64,000 nucleotides of DNA. Source: Crotophaga sulcirostris (lineage: Eukaryota; Chordata; Aves; Cuculiformes; Crotophagidae). The notes beneath the pieces were generated by a model. The model saw nothing but the letters and a program-made list of their open reading frames with translations. It had not been told where the DNA came from and did not search any database. Where the stretch lies: positions 335,050-399,049 of the forward strand of contig VYZB01000379.1 of assembly GCA_013397455.1 (NCBI GenBank), given 5' to 3'. The position numbers were made by a program, and so were the translations under genes. Positions 24,872-36,044 of the stretch are shown piece by piece; position 1 is the stretch's first letter; each line of letters starts with the position of its first letter.

Positions 24872-25382
24872 CTCAAATCCTGCGTTCAGTTTTGGGCCCC
24901 TCAGTACAAGAAAGACATTGTGGGGCTGGAGTGTGTCCGGAGGAGGGCAACAAAGCTGGGGAAGGATCTGAAGCACAGAGGTTATGGGAGCAGCTGAGGC
25001 ACATGGAGTTGTTTCGCCCGGAGGAGGCTGAGAGGAGACCTTATTGCCCTCTGCAGCTCCTGAAAAGGGGGTGTAGTGAAGCAGGTGTTAGTCTCTTCTC
25101 CCAGGTAATAATTGCCAGGACAAGAGGAAGCAGTCTCAAGTTGCACCAGAGGAAGTTTAGGTTGGATATTAGAAAAAAAGTCTTTACTGGAAGAGCGGTG
25201 AAGCAGTGGCAGAGGCTGCCCAGGGAAGTGGTGGAGTCACCATCCCTGGAGGGGTTAAAAAAAGAAATGTGGAGACATGGCCTTTTGAAACACTGTTGGA
25301 TAGGCACGGTGGTGCTGGGCTGATGGTCAGACTGGATGATCTTAGAGGTCTTTTCCAACCTTAATGATTCTGTGATTGATTA
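24872..25382 (+). mobile_element. CR1 LINE 3' fragment, about 0.5 kb
   Basis: Sense CR1 landmarks run in order: TTCAGTTTTGGGCCCCTCAG, AAGACATTGTGGGGCTGGAG, GTGGAGTCACCATCCCTGGA, GATCTTAGAGGTCTTTTCCA and the tail TGATTCTGTGATTGATT. The frame over it (24892-25323) resembles a protein but is repeat-derived. Confidence 0.95.
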
Positions 25383-25686
25383 ATGTGCAGTTTGAGCATG
25401 TTGAAGCATTCGAGATCCACAGTTTTGGTTCTCTGGTGAGGACTCCCACAGAGTGCGGACAGGGATGGTTTGGAGAGAGAGGTGGCTGTAGTTGGCAGGC
25501 AGCAATGCCCCCAGCCTTCAGAGCCACAGGTAAGCAGTAAATTGTGGCCCACTGCAGGAGAGGGTAGGGAGAAGCCACACTGGGTACAGGCCTGAACATC
25601 AGCTGCACCACAGGCTCAGCCTTGCTGTAAGGACAAACAAATAGAAAGCAACTGCTGAAATAATGAAGATATTAAGCTGAAAGAGG

Positions 25687-25922
25687 TTAGATATAGATTG
25701 GATATTGGGAAGAAAAGTTTTCCTGCGAGGGTGGGGAAGCACTGGCACAGGTTGCCCAGGGAAGCTGTGGCTGTCCCATCCCTGGAGGTGTTCAAGGCCA
25801 GGTTGGATGGGGCTTGGAGTCCCCTGATCCAGTGGGAGGTGTCCCTGGCCATGGCAGAGGGGTGGAACTGGATGGGCTTTAAGGTCCTTTCCAACCCAAA
25901 CCACTCTGTGATTCTATTACTT
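25687..25922 (+). mobile_element. CR1 LINE 3' fragment
   Basis: The copy starts near GATTGGATATTGGGAAGAAA. GTTGCCCAGGGAAGCTGTGG, CATCCCTGGAGGTGTTCAAG and AAGGTCCTTTCCAACCCAAA follow, and it ends TGTGATTCTATTA. Confidence 0.95.
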
Positions 25923-27114
25923 TTCATCTGGCAAAATTACAGAAGTTTGGGATGCTACTTTTTAGATGACTTCTCTACCTCACATACCACACATACCAAA
26001 CCAAGTCAGCCCCTGGCAACAACCCATCATCACCGGGAGCAACAGCTCTGCAAAGCCTACAGATATCAGCCCACTCCAGGGCCAAGGGCCAAGAACTGCT
26101 GTGACTGTTCCATTTGGTGAGTTCTGTGTAACTGACTGTAAAAAGGGGAGAAGCCTAATGTCAGTCACAATGGTAACACTGATTTTGTTATTAAAATTCC
26201 TTCATTCTGAAGAGCTCTTGCTTGCAAACCCCAACCCTGCTGGAGCAAACACTGTCTCTCTGATTATTTTTTGAAGACACTTCCTTTCCATACACTGTGG
26301 TTCTCCATTATCCATGTCACCAGGTGTCCTCCAGTACTGCTGAGATGGGAAAAATGGGCATTTGGATACCTGGCATTCCCATGGAAATGAGACTGCAGAA
26401 AGAAGAGCACACACAGAGAAGTAACAAATCTTCAGGCCACATTATTATCTGATACTAATTTGCGAAATCCCAGGAAATTCAGGAACCCTCCTTCTCAATA
26501 ACACTAGGTAGCTTGCAACATTTAAGCTCCACTGTTCAAGAGCCACAGCTGTCTGAAAGTTTTCTAGACAAAATCTGAAGCTGCACAACAGTGGAGCAGT
26601 TTATCAGTCAGTTGAAGAACACTATCAGTCTGCCTTGGTTTAAATTCTAGTAAAAGCTTTCAGAATCACCAATATTTTCTCAAACCAGCAGCAAAACTAT
26701 CCCCAGTACCCTAAACTCTGGAACATTAACCTTTCAACACCAAAGTTGAGAGTTGAGCCAAGCTATTTGGATAATGTATTTATTCTTAGCTTTTAATAAT
26801 GCTAAAAAAAAAGTTTTGAACCTGAACATTTAAGCAAATATTTAAATCAGGTAACATCATTGGAAAAGATTTGTTTAATGCCACGTGTTTTGGGATAAAA
26901 TATTTCAATTTTAAAATATAGCAAAAGTATGATAAAGCTATTGAAGTAATCACCATGAAGGCTGTAGAGCAGTATTTTTGGAGGAGGTGAACCCAGGTAA
27001 ACCCAGTTACTTAAACAAAACCACCAATGCAACCGAAGTGTAGCAAGACAATTCCTCAAGATAGAGATATGAAATATTTGCTTAAAAGGGAAGGACATAA
27101 AACATTTAAATAGA

Positions 27115-27120
27115 TTTATT
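27115..27120 (-). terminator. Candidate distal CAPRIN1 poly(A) signal
   Basis: AATAAA on the minus strand, followed within about 25 bases by a T-rich TGTTTTATGTCC stretch that could act as a downstream element. It is the last such signal in the CR1-free AT-rich block; one more AATAAA is at 26779-26784. Confidence 0.4.
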
Positions 27121-30100
27121 TTTCAAGTGTTTACATAAGCCATGGACCAATTTGCTTTCAACGTTGAGTTAAAGAACTGCAAAGACATATATACAAGTAT
27201 GTTTAAGGCCATCAGAAAATTTAAATCTAACAATTAACTAACACGTAATTCTGAAGACTTATTTTATATGGTAGATGCATTACTAAAAGTTATTCTAAAA
27301 TTGAATAGCTTCAAAAAAGGAAATACATTTTCACTGAATAAAAGTCTAATGGATAATTACTAAAATTTAATGTGATAATAAAATTTCAGGTGTACTCTTG
27401 ATCCACTATTGGGTATTTGAGCACATTTTATAGAAAGAAGTTGGCCATCATAGTTGGAACTGAGCTGGTTATGCCTGATTGCTTTATGAACATTAAAAAG
27501 TGGTGGGGGAAGGACAGAACCTACTCTTAAAACTTAATGGGTTAATAATTGCAGCAAGAGCCAACACATATAAATTTAATTCAAGACAAAATGTCAAGTT
27601 AGACTGAAGCTTTCCTAAGACACTCAAACTGGTTTTAGGATTTGAATTTTAGAAAATAGAATTCCTTCCCCTCCATTAAGGCTGGATCTATAGAGACACA
27701 AATAGTTTTAATTGCTTTGGATTCAGAAAAAAAACTAAGAGTGGTTAACACAAAATCACTTCTTCCCTTAGATAAACTGCTCAGAAAATCAGTCTGTTAT
27801 GAGACACTGCCATACCACACTGAAAATTCAACAATGCCCATTTTCTGAAACCCTGCAGGAACAGACAGAGATCTAAGATGCTGCTTTTAAGTTTTCTTAG
27901 AAGCATACAAGGGTCAGGAGCTTCCTTTTGCAGAGGAAGAGACATTAAGTTTCTTTAACTGTCTACTATAGTGTAGATCTTTGCCTTCCCTTCACTGTTA
28001 GATGATTTGAATGCAATACCAAATCCTTAGCAGCCAGGTGCAGTGATTCTTAAAAGCATGGAACCGTTCCTCTTGGAAAACGTACCAAACTGGGATGAAA
28101 CACAATTGAATGTAAAAGCATGCAGTATTTGCAAAGCAGGAATTCTGAAGGGCCTTCCTCATCTCCCTCCTTCTGGAAAAACTGAAGGCCAAACAGGAAC
28201 ATGTTATAGTTTAAGTGGTACGCCTTTTTCACCACTACCTGATATTAAAAACCAGAATTTTCCCAAAGCTCATGTCAAAGCTCTTCTGTTAAGTTCTGCC
28301 GCTGACTATAAGACAGCCAAGATCACTAAATGACCAACCAAACACTCAGATGCTTATGTTGTGATGGAACAATTACAAGAAATTTTAAGAAATTTTGTCC
28401 TTCAGAGAAAACCAGCATTGCAAAGGAACCACACAATTTTGCAATGTCTTGAGTGGCCAGTAAAGTTCCAGACAATAAACATAAGTATCCTTAAGCCCAG
28501 GTTTAAATAAGGATATAATCTTCTTTCTAAGTTCAAAAGGAAGGAAACTTTGATTGTTCAGGACCATTTTCTGCTTGGTCTCCAGATGAGGCACTGATTT
28601 TTTGGTCAATCAGTGGAGAATACCTACCCACCCCATCTGCAGAACTTAACTGATGCCAGTTCAAGCACTTAAAAAAGCTTTCTAAGTTCCATCTATATTC
28701 AACGCAGATGAACACTAAAAATGAGTGCACAGATCCAAAAGACTAAAATACCTTATAGCCATAAACTTCAACTCCAGCTACAAATAGGTATCAAGCATTA
28801 GTTTCAATACTTTGCATAAACTTTAATCAAGAACAGTTTCACACCAGCAAGAGGGATGGTCTTTATTTTTCAATATGCAACTGGCAGCCTTATTAACAGG
28901 GCTGGTTAATGAGCAGTGTTCTCGTGTCCCTAGGTATCCAGAAGACTTGGGATGGGAGAAAATTGAAGAATACAGCACAATTATGTCCACTGAGCCCGAA
29001 CACTTGTATTTTAGATGAGCATTTATAACAAATGGTTTTTGCAAAGAGGAGGCAAGAAGTCAACCACTTGGCGTAGGCAGTGCCAGAACTTCAAAAAACC
29101 AAGAAAGAACAGGGAGATCAAGATTTTTCTGACCAGTTGGTTTTGTATCTTATTCTGCTGGACCACAAGTTTTCCCTACTTGCTTTTAATTATATGAAGT
29201 TTAACCATTTCTTCAGTGCCATTTACCATCTTTTCAGTAACTTTTCCCTCTCAAAAGTAGTTACTCAAAAGCCATTTAGGGGAAAGAAGGAAGCTCAATC
29301 CGGTCTCCAAAGACACATATGAAGGTAACCTGTAACCCAATCAAAGAATCTGTCTGACTAATAAACAAGGTCAGCAGGATATTATGAGAAGACCCATTTT
29401 TAAGATCAGGAAGTTCTGAGGAGGTATGAAGTCCCACCAGAATACACTAACTGGCTATTAACAAGAAGTCAACATTACTCTTCCAACTACTCTGAATATT
29501 TTTCTTTAGAAATTGCTATACACAAAAGACAGTATCTTGGAAAGAAAGGGGTTAACTGACATCTCCAACTCCCTCCAAAGCAAAATCCAAAAGTGGTATT
29601 GGTGAATTGGTCTTAAAAAGACAGCCCATACACAGGGAGAACATGAGTAAAGTATAGGACAACACTGACCTTAGGTATGAGACAACAGCTGATGATTTGT
29701 TATTCAAGTATTCAAGTTGTAGGATGATTCCCAAACACAGTGACATTAGGTAGAAACACCTGGAGACTTTAGTGATTTATATTATTTACCCAATGATCCT
29801 TGTATTATAGCCAAGAGAAACTAAGATGCTGAGGCTACATGTGTGTTCTCAAACACATACCACTGTACATTATCACAGCCTGGCAACACCTGGTAATGAA
29901 GCACCTGCCAACACTAAAAACACCTCTGTCCTCACAGTAGCTGTATATGCAAAAGGCAGCCATAATGAGTCTGTTACACTCCCAAAAGACTGATTCAGAG
30001 AAGAATCAACTAAAACCACCCAGAAGTCAAACTGATGTGTCTGCATACAGGCTCAGTAGTAGCACTTCGTTATGAATCCAGAGAAGGCTCCACAACAGAA

Positions 30101-31662
30101 ACAGCCCTGAACTGACAGTGCTTTGTCCCAACACAATCGCTTCTTAAAACACTCTTCCATCAAAATATCATTATGTATCTAGGAGTGTTTGTGATTTGGA
30201 TGCAACTTGGAACTAGAGCTACATTGAGTGAAGACACCTAACAGTCCAGGAAGTTTGTGGATCTGTGCGCCATACTGTGACTCAAGCCAATTTTTCAGTA
30301 CACTGTTTATTAGATGCATGTATTGAGATTGAAGGAGTCAGTGTGAACTCTCAGATTAAACACATCTTACATACTTGGATTACGGTTATAACACATCTCC
30401 CTCTATCAGCACACAATAGAGTAGCTACTCTAAAGACCATTTTCCAACATGAAAAGGTTTACAAAGCTCTATCTCAATTAAGAGGCCTCTCAACTAAACC
30501 ATGTTTTATTAATAAACTTAAGTTAAAAACCCCAAACCCTTAAGTGGAATGTTCTGATCCATTCAGCAGTCTTTAAATATGCTGCAAGTTTATTGTTAAA
30601 CTACAATTAGCTTTTCAAGAAGCATTTGGTGTGCAATGGAAAAAGCTGAATAGCTTGTGTTCTACCATTTAAAAAGTAAGCTGATGAACAGAAAAATAAA
30701 GAATTCACTGTTTTCCTACATCGGTTCAACATCAAATGGTTTGTCTTTTTATTTTTTTTCCAGTTAAAAAACAGTTGGGACTATAATCTCAATAATAGCT
30801 TCCTAAAAAAAGACACAGAACAGCAACTTCTCACCCGACTGCAGTTTGTATTTTACTGGTATGGAATGTTTCTAGGCCTTGACTAAAACTGCTGCTTCAA
30901 GCCATCAGCATCGCTTCAGGATGTTTGGTCTGTAATGTCTTCTTCACAAGCTTATCGCTTCTCTCAGTAAAACATCTCTCAGTTGTGCTCTTCACACAGA
31001 ACATGGTAAAGTGTTAATATTTGTATGGAGTTTCAGATTATTCCACAACGAAGCCAAAATATCTGACTACAAGTTTGAAAGTTCAATGGCGATACAAAGT
31101 AGAAATGACCCTCAGTCAAAATACCCTTCAGTTTTGTGTGTAACAGTTACACAATGTGTAGCTGTTCCTCATTTTCACCTTTCTACAGGTAGGAATTATT
31201 TGACAAGCAATACTTAACATATATATATAGCACTTTTCTTCTTTCAGGTGCTATAGAATGCGACAGAACTACCAACACCTCTATGGAGGCAGCTATCAAT
31301 ATATTCTCCCCATTGCAGAGAGAGTGCATGTGCGCAAAAGGTAGGCACAAGTGATTTTCCAAAGATTATATAACAAGGACGCAGTAAAACTTGAATAAGA
31401 CTTGGTATTTTCCAGCTCCTAGTCTTATGCCATTTCTTTTATACATTGCTGCCTTGATGAAAAGGAAAGTCAATAAAATAAAAACTTTCCCAGAAGTCAC
31501 AGCTGTTAGAATAAAACCAGAAAAACAGGAGGCTTTAGATCTATTCAGGAAAAGAATCTACCAGAGGGGAGGAACCAACCTTATGAAACGTCACCCCATT
31601 ACATTCCATTTGTTTCGGTCGTTGAAAACCAGTGTTCCAGGATACAATTTTTAAAAACATGT

Positions 31663-31668
31663 TTTATT
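31663..31668 (-). terminator. Candidate proximal CAPRIN1 poly(A) signal
   Basis: AATAAA on the minus strand, about 1.17 kb after the CAPRIN1 stop codon. It would give a compact 3' UTR. Confidence 0.4.
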
Positions 31669-32835
31669 TCTCTTGCTTATACCATTAGAACTGTAACTGC
31701 TGGCTGTCATTTCCCTTAAAAGGGGAAATCAATTCAAACACAAACTGGTGCTTTTCAAAAGAGAGCAATTAAAAGGGCAGCAGCAGCGGGCATTTGAGAT
31801 TTCTTAAAACCTTCAAGGCTGCAGAAAAGACAAAAGGACATGTGACCAAAAGTGTTATGATTATCCATTAGAGATTTCCATCAGTACCGGCATCAGTTAT
31901 TTAGGTGATAATACAGCAAGGTCAAGTATTAGTGACAGACAATGTGCAAGTCATAAGGAATGATAGAGAATACCAATCCTTACAAAAGTCATTGCTATCA
32001 AAAACTTAGAAGTGTTTCAAAGAGATACCTAAATACTTCACATCAAATATACAGTGGCCATTCAGATAATATCTCACATTTGTTGCAAATTTTGTTGAAT
32101 TTCCAAATCAAACCTTTTTTTTTTTAAAAGAAAATGACCAAGTTACATCAGCAGTTCTGCGAGCAATCAGAGATCCTCAGCCACAGTAAACAGGGCCCTC
32201 GGGATCACGGGAGCTGTAGCTAAGGGTGCTGCTGCTTTGTAAAAAACTGGCTATAAGCCTATGTATCTATTTTGGGAAATATGCATCACTACGCATGTTT
32301 AACTGTTCAGTGCTTCAATTTAATAAGAAAAAGTTGAAATGCAGTTGCTCTACCAAACCGCACTTCACCTTTTCCATCCTTTCATGGGAACATTAAGTTT
32401 TGTCAACTGCCACCAGAGTAAATCCTTACTAATTTACAGATTTTATCCAAGTTTGTTACATCACTTTTAAATGTCAGAAGTGAGTCTTTGCTTTTTCCTG
32501 CCACTTCAGTTAACCATGGAGATTGGATCACCCTGAAAATTGCCTTTTTTTGCTTTACTCTTAGCAAGGGTGAGGAATCTGAATCTCATGTGCAAGGCTC
32601 AAGATGATGCTTAGGACAGAACATGCAGAGTAAACGTTGTTTTGTTCCTTTCCATATCCAGGTAATATAAAGCTGGCAACTGTAGTCCTGTCATTATGAG
32701 TAATGAAAATAGTCCCTTTACAACAAACTTCCTGTAAGGGAGAACAAATAGATAATAACTCTTCTGGTAACATATAGTACACTGGCCAGTGTGTTTTTGG
32801 CGTATAATGTAATGTTATGTTTAACGTGAATCCGT

Positions 32836-35800
32836 TTAATTCACTTGCTGAGCACTCATTTGAGGCATCCCTCTGTTTGGTCTTGGGGGCCCTCCACGAC
32901 CTAGAAAACAGGTAAAACGGCACTTAAATTAGGCATGAAGTTAGGTTATGTTAAAAAAGAATTTCCAGTTGTGTACGTAAACTATATACAGTTCTAACAA
33001 CTCCTTCAAATCAAAACTCAATGGCATATAAGCTGACTTTCAAGTTTTCAGCTTTATTCCAATACTTTTTCTCCCCAGAACTACTGAGTTGTCATCACTT
33101 CAAGTAAAAATTAAAAAAAAAGTAATGAAGATATGAACATAAAGACTAAAAGTTTTGCACTTACTTGAGGAAAAAATATATTTAAAATACTGAAAACCAG
33201 TTAAGTACTGTGAGCTAACTAATCACATTTTAACTTCCCTTCTTTTCTTCCTTCAGTAAGGAAGATACTGCCTGTAGCATACACTCTCAGTATACAAGAA
33301 TCATGGGTCACTTGGGGGATCCCTCTCATGTTTCCCTCTATAGCCCTGACAATGAACCTCAACGCTTTTCATTATAATTGTGCCTCCTAAAATAACCTCC
33401 CAGTTTCACCACTGCATTGCACCTCAGGCCACAGTTCCCCAATACAAGACAGTGAAGGACAGAACTCTTCAAAACTGAACCACCACACAGAACCATGGTT
33501 TCACAGACAGGGGAATATAGCCTCAAGCTGTCCTCACTGATAAGGTGCTCTGGTGATAACTTAAGGTTCTCATGAAAATGTCTGTGTCAAGACAGAAGAC
33601 AGTATCAGCACCACAAATCTACTAAAGAAAACTGTGGGAATCATGTTTAGAAGTTCAACTACAGCCTCATTATGTAAGGGGGTGGTGTTTTTTATTTCCT
33701 CAGATGAACACGTGGCAAACACTCATATGCACTTACACAACATACCTCCATAAACTAAATGCAAAATTCTATAGGATCAAAGAACAGATGAGCATGGAGG
33801 GAAGTTTTGAATCCTTAGATCAAAAAAGACCTCCACAACAGATGTAGGACATCTTTTAGTACAGAGTGACATATAATTTTGAAGGCTGACAGGCAGCAGG
33901 AGCCACATGTTGCTTTGTAAACAACTAATTGCAAACTACTCATGCACCTCCTCAGCGGATCTTAAGTCACAATAAACCTCACAAAAAAGATTACTTTCCT
34001 AAGGCTTTCATTAATAAAAGGCTACTAAGTAGTTCTGCTACATTTCAAGTGTCAAAAGCAACTGTTATCACTTCTTTTCAAAGACTTCTTCATTCAGTGA
34101 CCAACTAAACTTCCACAGGTTCAAAGGATCACAGTATAATTCAAGTCCAAAGGGCCCTCAAGAGGTCTTTCATATACAACTCCTGTTCAAAAGCAGGATC
34201 AACTATCAGTCAGAAGAAAGTAAGTTTATTCTTCAATTTTGACCTGCTTCATAAGGAGTGAGGTTGCTTTTTAAATCCTGAACTCCAGAAGCTGGACCAA
34301 AAACTTCCATTCTGCACAAATCAATTATTTGCTACTCAGGAATTAATTACCTCTAGGAGCTCCCCGAGGTCCGCTTTGTCCAGAGCCACGTTTGAAATTC
34401 TGTTGATATCCATCCTGAAGCAAAAAAATGAAAAGTTACAACAAAAAACCTGTGCATTTTGTTACATTTCAGTAAGCTATTTATTGCCAATAAATTAAGA
34501 TGCTTTTAAAACAACACGCACTGCCAATATACACCTGTGACTTCAACATGCAGCATTTTATGTATAATTTAACGACACACAACGTAACGGTATCTTACCC
34601 GCTGGTAGTTCGAATAATCCCGAGGAGCATTGAACTGGGGCTGCGTGTAACCACTGTTTGGAGTGTTGGAGAAGGAAGGACGGTAGCCATCATATCCTCC
34701 TAAGAAATAGGGCAGAAGTCTTTCACTTGGAAATGACACCACATAAAGAAAAGCGGTAAAAAAGTGTTGTTGTACCTAAACCCGAGGAAAACACCCTTCA
34801 GTAAGTACTCTTTACCTGCATGTCTAGTGTTTGCAACATCAGTGCTAATACTTCTACAAGAAACAAGAATGAAAACCTATAAGAACCAGGAGGACACAGC
34901 AATTCAATGCATTTCTCTAGTAATTTGAAGTTTGATTTCTTTAACATTCAAATTCAGAGCTAAACATAATACTAGGATCTTAATGTAACAGCTGTGACCT
35001 GCAAGGCCACAACTGCCAACTAAAGTAAAAATCTGCTCCTGAGCCAAGCCTCTCCTCAGTGTTGGAAACCATGCCCAAGGATGGCTTCAGTCCCAAGGGT
35101 CTAACACTTGGAATCCAGATGAACTTCAAGCAGATAAGTGACCACTGCATTCCCTACTACAATCACTGTATTTTCATTATCCAGGTTTCTCCTCTACTTT
35201 CCAGCCACATGAGAGGAAGAGAATATGGCAAAAGAACACAGTACTGTATCCCCTAACATCTGGCAAAGACAGGCTCTCTCCCATTTGAACATATAAATTG
35301 TTGTAACATTGACAGCCACACATAATCTTTAAGTATCATGAAGGTTCTCTTATTTATCCACAACTTCAGTGTCATTCCTCCGCTCCTGTTAATTCCCACA
35401 GAGCAATGTCTTTCAGACTTTTTGTTCTTGTATTTCTACATTATCCATCCTCTTCTCAATATGACGAAGTGCAGAAATCTTTAATAAAGAATGCCTCTAC
35501 CATAACTGGAATTAAAACCTATTTTTGAAATACCAATTGACATCGAATTCCTCGCTTTGAGGGTTGTTGAAATTCTGTTGAATACTCAGTGTTTGCTTAT
35601 ACTTGCAGTGAGCGCCTAATCAAACTAATGCTGTTAGCACAAAACAGAAAAAATGCGTAACCAAACACCTAAAATTTCATTTGCTTGCATTAGTTGCAAA
35701 CCAAACTTTTACTACAAGTTTAAGTATCTTACAGAGACAGTACTACAGTACAAAAATAACAGGATGTCAGTTTAACACTGGTATCTTGACAACATGTTTC

Positions 35801-36044
35801 CAGAAAGTAGTAGGTAAAAGTCAAATGAGAGTTTAATAAAGCTGTTTACCTCTAAATCCATTTGCGGGTCCCCTGTAACCATTCATTAAGCCACGAGCCC
35901 CACGTGATCCACCACGGGACACTCCTCGACTGTTATAATAAGGCTGACTGTTCCGTGGAAATCCAGTGCTCTGCTGGGGAGGCTGCTGGTGGTTACCTGC
36001 CACTTGATGGGTCTGGTCCGGGGATCCATGGTAAGTTCCAACCA
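32836..36044 (-). CDS. CAPRIN1: CAPRIN1 exons for the RGG-rich C-terminus and stop
   Basis: Coding exons: 35850-36044, 34599-34699, 34351-34414, 32836-32900. They encode VGTYHGSPDQTHQVAGNHQQ, then RGVSRGGSRGARGLMNGYRG, the Tyr-rich GYDGYRPSFSNTPNSGY, KRGSGQSGPRGAPRG and finally RGGPPRPNRGMPQMSAQQVN before TAA. The Arg-Gly-rich segments are the RNA-binding part of Caprin-1 and targets of arginine methylation in the family. The end differs from human MNTQQVN at two residues. Confidence 0.96.

Larger units (their letters stand above)
24626..27114. other. CAPRIN1-NAT10 intergenic spacer
   Basis: The region between the NAT10 CpG island and the most distal plausible CAPRIN1 poly(A) signal contains two plus-oriented CR1 copies (24872-25382 and 25687-25922). 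Otherwise it is AT-rich sequence with no recognised gene. Open frames here coincide with the CR1 copies. Confidence 0.65.
27115..32835 (-). other. Probable CAPRIN1 3' UTR and downstream region
   Basis: After the stop codon there are 5.7 kb of AT-rich sequence with no exon, no CR1 copy and only short chance frames. CR1 copies begin again only below 26 kb. Minus-strand AATAAA signals occur at 31663-31668, 30748-30753, 30505-30510, 30306-30311, 28862-28867 and 27115-27120, so several 3' ends are possible. The true length cannot be set without transcript data; the distal limit is an inference. Confidence 0.5.

Noticed and set aside
24892..25323. 143-residue plus-strand open frame
   Set aside because: It lies wholly within a CR1 3' fragment and its peptide is a translation of untranslated LINE sequence.
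28043..28333. 96-residue plus-strand frame in the presumed CAPRIN1 3' UTR
   Set aside because: No recognisable domain, no promoter context, and it is antisense to the likely UTR.
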